From Dyadobacter alkalitolerans DSM 23607 (GTDB lineage: Bacteria; Bacteroidota; Bacteroidia; Cytophagales; Spirosomataceae), in contig NZ_AUAS01000007.1 in the NCBI RefSeq assembly GCF_000428845.1, positions 62,001 through 126,000 of the forward strand: a stretch of DNA of 64,000 nt, written 5' to 3'. The translations under genes were made by a program, and so were the position numbers. Shown piece after piece: positions 38,965 through 46,807 of the stretch; position 1 is the stretch's first letter; each line of letters starts with the position of its first letter. Below the pieces are notes generated by a model. It saw only the letters and a program-made list of their open reading frames with translations. It had not been told where the DNA came from and ran no database searches.

Positions 38965-40187
38965 CCAGCCAGGTTTTTGCCGGCAATGTATCCGGTTGTC
39001 CAGGCATTTTGGAAATTGAAACCGCCTGTAATGCCATCAATGTCAAGCACTTCACCTGCGAAATATAATCCTGGGACTGCTTTGCTTTCTAATGTTTCAT
39101 GATCAACATCTAGCAAGGAAATGCCGCCACATGTCACGAACTCTTCCTTGAAAGTAGTTTTTCCTTTGACGTCGAACTGACTGTTTGTCAGTAATTCCGT
39201 AAGCCGGTTTAATAATTTATTTGTCGCATCCGACCAGCGCAGCTCGTCCGGAATCTCTGATTTTGCAACGAACGCTTTCCATAACCGCGCGGGAATGCCA
39301 AACCTTGCGTGGGAGGAGATTTGCTGTTTCGGCGTTTTGGCTTTTTCACCCATCAAAAATTCCCTGATCTGCTGCTCATTCATTTGCGGAACCCAATTGA
39401 TCTTGCAAATAAAATTGTAATCCTTTTCCGCAAGATCGCGCGCGCCCCAGGCAGAAAGTTTCAGAACGGCCGGGCCACTAAAACCCCAATGCGTTATTAG
39501 CAGCGGGCCTTGCCATTCATGCTTGGTCCCCGAAATTTTTACAAGCGCATCCTGAACTGAGACACCGGCCAGCAACAAAAGATAATTGTCCGGCGTGTTA
39601 AATGTAAAAAGAGATGGAAGCGGGTTAATGATCGTGTGATCATGCGTTTGTAGCCAATCAAACCCACTGGCCTTTGGATAGCCGCCGGTTGCAATCAGCA
39701 GTTTATCCGCATAAAGTTTTTCACCATCAGTTAACTGAACCGAAAAACCTTCCCGGCCGTCTCCTGTAATTTTGGAAAATGACTGAACAGACGTGCTTGT
39801 TCTGATCTCAATGTTCAGGTTACGAGCCGTTCTGATCATGCATTCAATAATCGTTTGTGAAGAATCTGTAACCGGGAACATTCTGCCATCGGGCTCGGTC
39901 TTCAATTTTACACCCTTATTCTCGAACCAACTGACGGTGTCCTTCGCGTCAAAATGATGCAGCAGCTTCCGTAGCAGCTTTTCGCCTCTTGGATAATTTT
40001 TAATAAAAAAGCGCAGATCGGACGGGTTATGCGTCACATTGCAGCGGCCACCGCCCGACACCCGGACTTTGTTCAAAACCGTCTTATTCTTCTCCAAAAT
40101 GACAATTTTTGCGTCCGGATTTTCTTCTGCCGCCGTTATAGCAGCCATAAATCCGGAGGCGCCTCCACCCACAATGGCAATCTGCAT
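38931..40187 (-). CDS. BaiN/HI0933-type NAD(P)/FAD-dependent oxidoreductase
   Basis: Starting at ATG 40187 the protein has 418 residues and opens MQIAIVGGGASGFMAAI, a dinucleotide-binding GxGxxG for FAD. NKVRVSGGGRCNVTHNP near residue 40, LIATGGYPKASG near 164 and GLYFAGEVLDIDGITGGFNFQNAW near 370 are hallmarks of the HI0933/YhiN family. The earlier in-frame ATG at 40238 adds 17 residues without family similarity, so I reject it. The physiological substrate of this flavoprotein family is generally unknown. Confidence 0.9.
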   Translation of the reverse strand: MQIAIVGGGASGFMAAITAAEENPDAKIVILEKNKTVLNKVRVSGGGRCNVTHNPSDLRFFIKNYPRGEKLLRKLLHHFDAKDTVSWFENKGVKLKTEPDGRMFPVTDSSQTIIECMIRTARNLNIEIRTSTSVQSFSKITGDGREGFSVQLTDGEKLYADKLLIATGGYPKASGFDWLQTHDHTIINPLPSLFTFNTPDNYLLLLAGVSVQDALVKISGTKHEWQGPLLITHWGFSGPAVLKLSAWGARDLAEKDYNFICKINWVPQMNEQQIREFLMGEKAKTPKQQISSHARFGIPARLWKAFVAKSEIPDELRWSDATNKLLNRLTELLTNSQFDVKGKTTFKEEFVTCGGISLLDVDHETLESKAVPGLYFAGEVLDIDGITGGFNFQNAWTTGYIAGKNLAGHSTLSAIASK

Positions 40188-40297
40188 AGCACTTCTATTC
40201 ATCATACAAAAATGACATGTAAGTTTTAAAAACTGCAATTTCTTTTCATATCTTTCTCCACAGCTAAAATATTTATAACCTAAATGTTTGACTATAC

Positions 40298-41350
40298 ATG
40301 CAAAAAATCCTCGTTATCGGTCTCGGAAAAGTGGGGTCTCTCGTCGGGACTTTATTGAGTAAAAAATTCAATGTTACCGGGGTTGATAAAACCCAACCTG
40401 CTGTGCTGCTTCCATTTCCGGTGATCCCCGGCGACATTAGCAATCCGGAATTATTAGAACAAACGCTTGCCGGGTTTGATGCGGTTGTGTCCTGCATGCC
40501 TTATAATCTGAACTTACCCATCGCGCGCAAAGCCTGCGAGCAGGGAATACATTATTTCGATCTGACCGAAGATGTTGCCACGACTGCCGCAATACGAGAA
40601 ATGGCAAAGGAGAGCAGGAGCGTACTTGCACCGCAATGTGGCCTGGCGCCTGGTTTTATTGGCATAGTAGGAATGGATCTGGCCAAACGGTTTACCAAAT
40701 TACGCGACATCGAACTGCGCGTAGGCGCTTTGCCACGCTATCCGAATGGCTTGATGGGCTATTCTTTTACATGGTCTCCGGCGGGTGTCGTGAATGAGTA
40801 TATCAATGATGCGGAAGTGATCCATAATGGCATCAGGAAGATGGTTCCTTCATTGGAAGGCGTTGAAATGATCAATATTGAAGGGCAGGAGTTTGAAGCT
40901 TTCATCACCTCCGGAGGTTTAGGGACCATGTGCGAAACGTTGGAAGGGAAGCTGGATACGCTGAATTACAAGACGATACGATATCCCGGACATTGCAGTC
41001 TGATGCGTTTCATGCTTTATGAACTTTGCTTAAAGGATAAGCGCGAACTGATCGAGCAAATATTGACAGAGGCTAAACCGCCTGTGCAGCAGGATGTTGT
41101 TTACGTTTATGCAGTTGTTGAAGGCTGGAAAGAGAACCGGTTGGAAAGGGAAGAGTTTTACAGGGCATACCATCCCATTGAAATCGACGGGCAACATTGG
41201 CGCGCTATTTCCTGGACAACTGCCGCATCTATTGCCTCGGTTGTAGAGATGGTTGCAAATGGCGTGTTACCCAGTCAGGGTTTTATTCGTCAGGAAGATA
41301 TTTTATTGCAAGATTTCCTTCAAACACAAAATGGTTCGTTTTTTAATTGA
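40298..41350 (+). CDS. saccharopine dehydrogenase family protein
   Basis: The 350-residue protein begins MQKILVIGLGKVGSLVG, a Rossmann NAD(P) site. DAVVSCMPYNLNLPIARKACE near residue 62, HYFDLTED near 84 and APQCGLAPGFIGI near 106 match the saccharopine dehydrogenase C-terminal family. The next gene, 30 bases later, is an ALDH7-type aldehyde dehydrogenase, so both probably act in lysine breakdown via saccharopine and 2-aminoadipate semialdehyde. The lysine-ketoglutarate reductase that would act before it is not in the window. Confidence 0.85.
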   Translation: MQKILVIGLGKVGSLVGTLLSKKFNVTGVDKTQPAVLLPFPVIPGDISNPELLEQTLAGFDAVVSCMPYNLNLPIARKACEQGIHYFDLTEDVATTAAIREMAKESRSVLAPQCGLAPGFIGIVGMDLAKRFTKLRDIELRVGALPRYPNGLMGYSFTWSPAGVVNEYINDAEVIHNGIRKMVPSLEGVEMINIEGQEFEAFITSGGLGTMCETLEGKLDTLNYKTIRYPGHCSLMRFMLYELCLKDKRELIEQILTEAKPPVQQDVVYVYAVVEGWKENRLEREEFYRAYHPIEIDGQHWRAISWTTAASIASVVEMVANGVLPSQGFIRQEDILLQDFLQTQNGSFFN

Positions 41351-41380
41351 GAAGGAGCATTACACACAAAAGACTTATTA

Positions 41381-42919
41381 ATGGAAAATATACAAACTGT
41401 CTTGGATGCGCTAGGCATTCAGCAGCTTAATAATGGTGTTAGCACAGGCAAAGTTCATCAGGCCGGAAATGGAGGGATTTTGGATTCCGTTTCGCCGGTT
41501 AACGGCAAAAGAATAGCGCAGGCAAACCAGGCTGATCGCTCTGATTATGACTTCGTGGTGCAGAAAGCGGTAGAAGCGTTTAAAATATGGAAACAGATCC
41601 CTGCACCAAAACGCGGTGAGATTGTGCGTCAGATGGGTGATCAGCTTCGGAAATTCAAAACGGAGTTTGGCACACTGGTAAGTTATGAAATGGGCAAAAG
41701 CTTGCAGGAAGGATTGGGAGAAGTGCAGGAAATGATCGATATCTGCGATTTTGCGGTGGGTCTTTCGCGTCAGCTCTACGGACTAACCATGCATAGCGAA
41801 CGCCCGCAACACCGGATGTATGAGCAATGGCATCCGATCGGTGTCGTCGGCATTATTTCTGCATTTAATTTTCCGGTTGCAGTCTGGTCGTGGAATGCGA
41901 TGCTGGCGTGGGTTTGCGGGGATGTTTGTATCTGGAAACCTTCGGAAAAAACGCCGCTAACGGCATTGGCGTCCCAGAACATTATCAAAACAGTGCTTGA
42001 AGAAAACGATGTGCCGGAAGGCGTTTCCTGTGTTTTGACGGGCGGTCGCGAGGTAGGAGCATGGCTCGCAAATGATCCGCGGATCGCATTGGTTTCGGCA
42101 ACGGGAAGCACACGGATGGGGAAGGCGGTGGGTGAGGCCGTCGCGAGGCGGCTGGGTAAAAGCTTGCTTGAACTGGGCGGTAACAATGCCATCATTATCA
42201 CACCGTCGGCCGACCTGCATGTTGCTATCCCCGGCATTGTATTCGGGGCAGTAGGAACGGCAGGCCAGCGATGCACTTCTACCCGAAGGATCATTGTCCA
42301 GGCTGACATTTACGAAGAGGTGAAGCAGCGGCTGGTAAAGGCATATGCGCAACTGCGCATTGGAAATCCCCTTGATGCCAACATGCACGTCGGTCCGTTG
42401 ATCGATAAAGATGCAGTTTCTCAATATCAGCTTGCCGTAGAAAAAGTCATAGACGCCGGTGGCACTTTTATTGTCGAGCCGCAAGTGCTGAATGGGCCAG
42501 AATTTTCGTCTGGATGTTACGTTGCGCCATGTATTGCGGAGGTTCAAAATAAATATGCAATCGTGCAGCATGAGACATTCGCGCCCATTCTTTATTTGAT
42601 CAAATACAATGAACTGGAAGAGGCCATCGCCATTCAGAATGACGTTCCGCAAGGACTATCATCTGCTATTTTTACGCTAAATATCAGAGAATCAGAGTTA
42701 TTCCTTTCTCATGCAGGATCTGATTGCGGAATTGCTAATGTGAACATTGGCACTTCGGGAGCGGAGATTGGCGGGGCTTTCGGCGGAGAAAAGGAAACGG
42801 GCGGCGGTCGCGAATCGGGTTCGGATGCCTGGAAATTTTATATGCGCAGACAAACAAACACGATCAATTATGGAACGGCGCTTCCCCTGGCGCAGGGAAT
42901 AAAGTTTGAGATTGAGTAA
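41381..42919 (+). CDS. ALDH7-like aldehyde dehydrogenase (probable 2-aminoadipate semialdehyde dehydrogenase)
   Basis: The 512-residue enzyme is a full-length NAD-dependent aldehyde dehydrogenase. ISAFNFPVAVWSWN near residue 165 starts the NAD fold, LELGGNNAIII near 265 holds the general-base glutamate and GTAGQRCTSTRR near 292 the catalytic cysteine. NYGTALPLAQGIKFE at the C-terminus and the overall segments resemble ALDH7A1 (antiquitin). That enzyme oxidises 2-aminoadipate semialdehyde to 2-aminoadipate, which agrees with the adjoining saccharopine dehydrogenase family gene. Confidence 0.88.
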   Translation: MENIQTVLDALGIQQLNNGVSTGKVHQAGNGGILDSVSPVNGKRIAQANQADRSDYDFVVQKAVEAFKIWKQIPAPKRGEIVRQMGDQLRKFKTEFGTLVSYEMGKSLQEGLGEVQEMIDICDFAVGLSRQLYGLTMHSERPQHRMYEQWHPIGVVGIISAFNFPVAVWSWNAMLAWVCGDVCIWKPSEKTPLTALASQNIIKTVLEENDVPEGVSCVLTGGREVGAWLANDPRIALVSATGSTRMGKAVGEAVARRLGKSLLELGGNNAIIITPSADLHVAIPGIVFGAVGTAGQRCTSTRRIIVQADIYEEVKQRLVKAYAQLRIGNPLDANMHVGPLIDKDAVSQYQLAVEKVIDAGGTFIVEPQVLNGPEFSSGCYVAPCIAEVQNKYAIVQHETFAPILYLIKYNELEEAIAIQNDVPQGLSSAIFTLNIRESELFLSHAGSDCGIANVNIGTSGAEIGGAFGGEKETGGGRESGSDAWKFYMRRQTNTINYGTALPLAQGIKFEIE

Positions 42920-42937
42920 TTAAAATTTTTAACTTTG
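42905..42937 (+). promoter_or_regulatory. putative Bacteroidota promoter of the PqqD/B2 cassette
   Basis: TTTG at 42905-42908 and TAACTTTG at 42930-42937 match the -33 and TAnnTTTG -7 elements with a 21-base spacer. The pair lies across the stop codon of the aldehyde dehydrogenase gene and 41 bases before the PqqD start, so the cassette can be transcribed separately. Confidence 0.55.
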
Positions 42938-42978
42938 TACAAATCAAGACACATTATATAACATCAGAATAGCCCCTC

Positions 42979-43248
42979 ATGACTAAATACCAACTTACCT
43001 CAGACCAGATTAGCTCCAAAGTAGCCGGCGAAACTGTCATACTCAATCACAGCAAGGGTGCTTATTACGGACTGAATGAAGTGGGAATGCTTGTCTGGGA
43101 TAATTTGGAAAGAGGCCCGCAAACCATTGATTCTCTTTGTGATGCAGTGATCAGCGAATACGAGATTGATGCTGAAACATGTAAAAATGACATTGATTTT
43201 TTGCTGAAAGACCTTATTTCTGAAAACCTGGTGGAAGTAACTAATTAG
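42979..43248 (+). CDS. PqqD family protein (RiPP recognition element)
   Basis: This 89-residue protein is a stand-alone PqqD-like winged-helix domain. ILNHSKGAYYGLNEVGMLVWDNL near residues 21-43 is the characteristic beta-hairpin and helix; a second half with acidic helices ends in LKDLISENLVEV. Such RRE domains bind the leader of a ribosomally made peptide and present it to a partner enzyme. In lasso clusters the equivalent is called B1. Only 6 bases separate it from the B2-type protease, and in known clusters these two act as a pair. Confidence 0.85.
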   Translation: MTKYQLTSDQISSKVAGETVILNHSKGAYYGLNEVGMLVWDNLERGPQTIDSLCDAVISEYEIDAETCKNDIDFLLKDLISENLVEVTN

Positions 43249-43254
43249 GCACGG

Positions 43255-43695
43255 TTGGGACGATTTAAGCACCATATTGCCAAATGGAATGGTTTATCGC
43301 ATGAAGGAAAGCTCATTTTTCTGAAAGCGGCTGTGAGCCTGGTGCTTATCAAGACGGGTCTGACGATTTTACCCTTCGGAACATTCAGGAAAATATTCCA
43401 TTGGCTTTGCAAAAGTGAATACACCAGGGAAATTTCCCAGGAAAGGATCGATCTGACTGTCTGGGCTGTTGATACTGCTTCCCATATACTGCCATTAGAA
43501 TTGCTATGTCTCCCGCGCGCGCTGGCAACCAAATATCTGCTGCGTAAAGTGCCCGCTCTAACATTAGAAATAGGCATTGAAGTAAATCCTGCCAAGCAGT
43601 TTGAGGCGCATGCCTGGGTGGAGAAAAATGGCTCGGTAATCATGGGTAACTGGCCAGAATCAGTTCTTTATCAGCGAATTTGGGTTTGGCAATGA
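43255..43695 (+). CDS. lasso peptide biosynthesis B2-type transglutaminase-like protease
   Basis: The 146-residue protein matches the transglutaminase-like B2 family that removes leader peptides in lasso-peptide maturation. The likely nucleophile is Cys85 in LELLCLPRALATKYLL. The histidine is His119 in EAHAWVEKNGSVIMGN. The acidic third member is not obvious: the residue after the MG pair is Asn. The start is TTG at 43255, six bases behind the PqqD gene; no ATG fits the N-terminal part. Alone it has no leader-binding domain, which the PqqD protein would supply. Target peptide unknown. Confidence 0.82.
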   Translation: MGRFKHHIAKWNGLSHEGKLIFLKAAVSLVLIKTGLTILPFGTFRKIFHWLCKSEYTREISQERIDLTVWAVDTASHILPLELLCLPRALATKYLLRKVPALTLEIGIEVNPAKQFEAHAWVEKNGSVIMGNWPESVLYQRIWVWQ

Positions 43696-43711
43696 TTTTA
43701 TCATAACATAC

Positions 43712-44629
43712 ATGCACTCTTACAAAGCCTTTGGGTTAAATATCCTTTCCGAAATAGAACTTCCCGAATTAAGTGACGGAGACGCTAACTTCGATCCCGA
43801 TTTATATATCAAATCAGCAGCATTCGAATTGCCAGCCCTGGGCAAAACACAGTTATATCGAAGGGGCGTGCGGGCATCTTTCGGGAAAGATGCTGATGAA
43901 GATCTTTATTTGCATTGGGATAATATAGCCTCGTTTAAAGCTACAACTGGTAATTATCTGTATGTTAATGCACTGACTAATGATGATAATCTGCTAAGCC
44001 TGTTTACAGTAAGTGAGGCTATCGGTTTGATCCTGTTTCAACGCGGGTTATTTCTCCTGCATGCCAGCTCGGTGCGGGTTGGCAATGAAGGCTGGTGTTT
44101 TATGGGAACGCCGGGAGCCGGAAAATCGACAACGGCAGCTGCGTTTATAAAGGCAGGTTGCAAATTGCTAAGCGACGACCTAACCGCTATCGGATTCCAT
44201 GAAGATGGATCGGCTTACATTGTTCCTGCATACCCACAGCTTAAAATCTGGGACAAAACCGTCGCCGGCCTGCATTACTCAGAATCCGAATTACATCCGG
44301 TGAGCGAAGGTGTCAACAAATTCTCATATGAGCCGAAATCAGGTTTTTCACATGAGCCAGTGCTATTAAAGGAAGTATTTTTTTTGCATAGAGCACGCAA
44401 TAAGAAGCCATTAGCAGCGCTGTCTGCTGCTGAGATCCCTACCGAGACATTGAAACACTTCCCGCTGCCGAGCCAGCTGCTTACCCGGGATGTTTTAAAA
44501 AGGCTTTTTTTACAGAGCTTTCAATGCAGCAAATCTGCGAAGCTGTGGAAGAAAAAACGTCCGGACGGATTTGAAAACCTGGAAAAATGGGTCAGTGAAT
44601 GCATTCCGGAACAATTAATTGCCGGATAA
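43712..44629 (+). CDS. HPr-kinase-like (HprK-related) kinase
   Basis: The 305-residue protein has a P-loop GTPGAGKST at residues 132-140, following FLLHASSVRVGNEGWCFMG, the arrangement of the C-terminal domain of HPr kinase/phosphorylase. LLSDDLTAI near 155 is a Walker-B-like motif. The N-terminal 100 residues differ from true HprK, and no HPr or PTS gene is near. In several lasso clusters of Bacillota a related kinase phosphorylates the peptide C-terminus. A similar tailoring role is an inference from gene order. It overlaps the next gene by 11 bases. Confidence 0.8.
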   Translation: MHSYKAFGLNILSEIELPELSDGDANFDPDLYIKSAAFELPALGKTQLYRRGVRASFGKDADEDLYLHWDNIASFKATTGNYLYVNALTNDDNLLSLFTVSEAIGLILFQRGLFLLHASSVRVGNEGWCFMGTPGAGKSTTAAAFIKAGCKLLSDDLTAIGFHEDGSAYIVPAYPQLKIWDKTVAGLHYSESELHPVSEGVNKFSYEPKSGFSHEPVLLKEVFFLHRARNKKPLAALSAAEIPTETLKHFPLPSQLLTRDVLKRLFLQSFQCSKSAKLWKKKRPDGFENLEKWVSECIPEQLIAG

Positions 44630-45767
44630 TATGCCAGACCTGAAAATTTCTCCCGAGCTGGCCCTGCTCATTGAAGCTGCGCTTGGAGGGAAATCAAAAC
44701 CGCCATTCCAAATACGTCAACGCGAGGTAATCTGGCCAAAATTCACAAGGCTGGCCAACTGGCATCAGGTGAGACCATTATTACTGGATCATTTGCAAAG
44801 CCGTACGGAACAGCCTGACATTCCTGCCAAAAATCTGGCAGCTTTGAAAGAGTTTGCAATGGGGCAGGCGGTAACCAATATGGCGTTTCTGGGAATTTCC
44901 GTGCGCTTATATCAGCAGCTTATCGCGGCTGACGTCAAAGCTTTTTTAATGAAAGGTGCATTGTGGGCCTGGCTGTTGTATGACAAGCCCAATCAGCGGG
45001 AATTCGGCGATATTGACTTTTTTATCAAGGAAGAAGATGTTCCCCAAAGTCTTGACACATTAAAAGCAAGCGGCTTTGCGCCAGACGCTTACCGCAAGTA
45101 TTTATTGAGTAAGGATACATTGAGACAGGCCTATCTGAATACGGATTATCAGCTTCCTTTGGAACCGGTCGGGGAACATACATTGCAGTCGCTGGAAGTC
45201 CAGTGGAGGCCGAGTTACCCTCGTTACTGCTATGACCTGAGCTGGGCGGAGCTTTCAAAAGATATGATCCAGGTTCAAATGGCCGGTGCTGCTATCCATA
45301 TTCCCCGCATGGAAAACCAATTGCTCCTGATGGTCATTCACCATGGCGGGATCGAGCAGTGGGACAAGCTGAAATACATGGGCGATTTCGTAAGACTTTT
45401 ACGCAAACATGCAGGTGAGCTCGATTGGGATTACATTCAGGACATGACCATAAAGAAAAGTTTCAACCGGTTGCTCATGGAATCGCTGGCGATGGCCCAT
45501 ATGCTTACTGGTGAAACCTTTTTTAGCCCGCACCTTTCAAATACTATGAACACTCCTTCTGAACATTTCAAAAATGCAATTCTTATGCATTGGGAAAACG
45601 AGCGTCCGGTATTGAAATCAAAATCATGGCGCATATTTACTTATAATATGCGGCATAGAGATAATTTGAGCATTAAATTATCAATTATCGCTGCCCATTT
45701 ACGCTATCTCACTTACTGGAAGTTGCTCTGGCATAAGGCCTTTTGGTACAAGCAACACCGCTCTTAA
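44619..45767 (+). CDS. nucleotidyltransferase family 5 protein (NTP_transf_5-like)
   Basis: The 382-residue protein has the nucleotidyltransferase core signature: FLMKGALWAWLLYD near residue 109, then GDIDFFI with metal-binding Asp131 and Asp133. LQVQWRPSYP-like and LLLMVIHHGGIEQWDKLKYMGDF segments near 190-260 agree with the family 5 (renal dipeptidase-unrelated, PF14907-type) proteins. Family members occur in lasso and polysaccharide clusters; at least one lasso system uses one after phosphorylation of the peptide. The substrate here is unknown. Its start overlaps the kinase gene, and its stop overlaps the stop of the convergent epimerase gene by 4 bases. Confidence 0.8.
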   Translation: MPDNMPDLKISPELALLIEAALGGKSKPPFQIRQREVIWPKFTRLANWHQVRPLLLDHLQSRTEQPDIPAKNLAALKEFAMGQAVTNMAFLGISVRLYQQLIAADVKAFLMKGALWAWLLYDKPNQREFGDIDFFIKEEDVPQSLDTLKASGFAPDAYRKYLLSKDTLRQAYLNTDYQLPLEPVGEHTLQSLEVQWRPSYPRYCYDLSWAELSKDMIQVQMAGAAIHIPRMENQLLLMVIHHGGIEQWDKLKYMGDFVRLLRKHAGELDWDYIQDMTIKKSFNRLLMESLAMAHMLTGETFFSPHLSNTMNTPSEHFKNAILMHWENERPVLKSKSWRIFTYNMRHRDNLSIKLSIIAAHLRYLTYWKLLWHKAFWYKQHRS

Positions 45768-46711
45768 ACCAGCGTTAGCGTAATAGAACCAGAGATGCTC
45801 TTTCCATGCGCAAGAATGTTAAGCCCTTCGCCGGAATTGAATGAATCCACATTGGCTGTCAATGGCTCGATAGCGACACAATCGCGCGCAGGCGGGGTGT
45901 ATACGACCAGATAATTGAACTTGCCTTCTCCGGTTTCTTGCTTAATCCGCAATGTAATGTCCTGATTTTCCGAGATGAGCTCAGTGGTTACACTGTCAGA
46001 CACGGAGTTCACCACGAAGCAATTATCAAAAGCTTTCTGATATATTTTGGTCGGCTTTTCTACAAGAAACGGCTTTCTGCCAACCGGAATCTGGTTATTG
46101 TCAAAATCTACAATTTCATCAGAAGGAATGTTGATCTTCCATGCGTCGGCCTGCTCATTACCAAGCACGAAATACGGATGCCAGCCAAACATTGCCGGAG
46201 CCGGCTCATTGCCTTGATTGATTGCTTCGTAAGTTAATACAAACCGGCCGTCGGCGTGCAATGTATAGAGCACAGAGAAATCAACGTCAAATGGATAGCC
46301 TTCGGGATTATCGAGCGAATAGGAGAGTTTCACAGACGCGCGATCGGTTTGAATGTCCTGTTCGTCGATGTTGAATGATTGTTTTCTCACCAATCCATGT
46401 ATGGCATTCAGGTTGCCGGTTTCATTTTTAACCAACTGATATTCTTTGCCCAAGAACTTATATTTCCCATCCGGGATCCTGCTGGCAAAGGGAAATAGAA
46501 GTTCACTGGCGCTCTTCGAATCCGCAAGCAGGCTGTCGGGAGTAGGCGGTGTTTTTAGCAGAGAAAACAGGGTGATACCTTTTCGTAATGATAGCTGACG
46601 GACAATTCCTCCTAATTCCGGAATGACAACACAGCGATTTCCGGTTGCTGATTCCTGGATTACAAGTTCAGTAAGCTCGCCAAATTGTTGCGCGAATATT
46701 TCAAAAGACAT
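45764..46711 (-). CDS. aldose 1-epimerase family protein
   Basis: Starting at ATG 46711 the protein has 315 residues with the galactose mutarotase beta-sandwich. NAIHGLVRKQSF near residue 105 contains the general-acid histidine, PAMFGWHPYFVLG near 180 the second histidine, and CVAIEPLTANVDSFNSGEGL near 275 the catalytic glutamate. It interconverts alpha and beta anomers of hexoses or hexose-6-phosphates. An earlier ATG at 46762 adds 17 unrelated residues. It lies behind the ftsH terminator. Confidence 0.85.
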   Translation of the reverse strand: MSFEIFAQQFGELTELVIQESATGNRCVVIPELGGIVRQLSLRKGITLFSLLKTPPTPDSLLADSKSASELLFPFASRIPDGKYKFLGKEYQLVKNETGNLNAIHGLVRKQSFNIDEQDIQTDRASVKLSYSLDNPEGYPFDVDFSVLYTLHADGRFVLTYEAINQGNEPAPAMFGWHPYFVLGNEQADAWKINIPSDEIVDFDNNQIPVGRKPFLVEKPTKIYQKAFDNCFVVNSVSDSVTTELISENQDITLRIKQETGEGKFNYLVVYTPPARDCVAIEPLTANVDSFNSGEGLNILAHGKSISGSITLTLV

Positions 46712-46742
46712 TTGTTGCGGGGTTTGGGATGGATGTTTGTTA

Positions 46743-46779
46743 CAAAAATAATAGCCGGACAATGTGATTGCCCGGCTAT
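46743..46779 (-). terminator. rho-independent terminator of ftsH
   Basis: ATAGCCGG at 46751-46758 pairs with CCGGCTAT at 46772-46779, with CAAT/ATTG extending the stem inward. On the minus strand this is followed by a T-rich run (46743-46750). It lies 29 bases beyond the ftsH stop. The T-rich run also reads TATTTTTG, a possible -7 box for the epimerase gene. Confidence 0.75.
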
Positions 46780-46807
46780 ATATATATCATTATGAAGTCA
46801 AAGCGGC

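Noticed and set aside
40188..40238. Longer N-terminus of the flavoprotein
   Set aside because: The extra 17 residues precede the conserved FAD-binding start MQIAIVGGG and have no family similarity.
43712..44629. True HPr kinase/phosphorylase of carbon catabolite control
   Set aside because: The N-terminal part does not match HprK, and no HPr or phosphotransferase gene is near; gene order points to a peptide-type cluster.
44619..45767. Nucleotidyltransferase as half of a MNT/HEPN toxin-antitoxin pair
   Set aside because: At 382 residues it is much too long, and no HEPN-type gene adjoins it.
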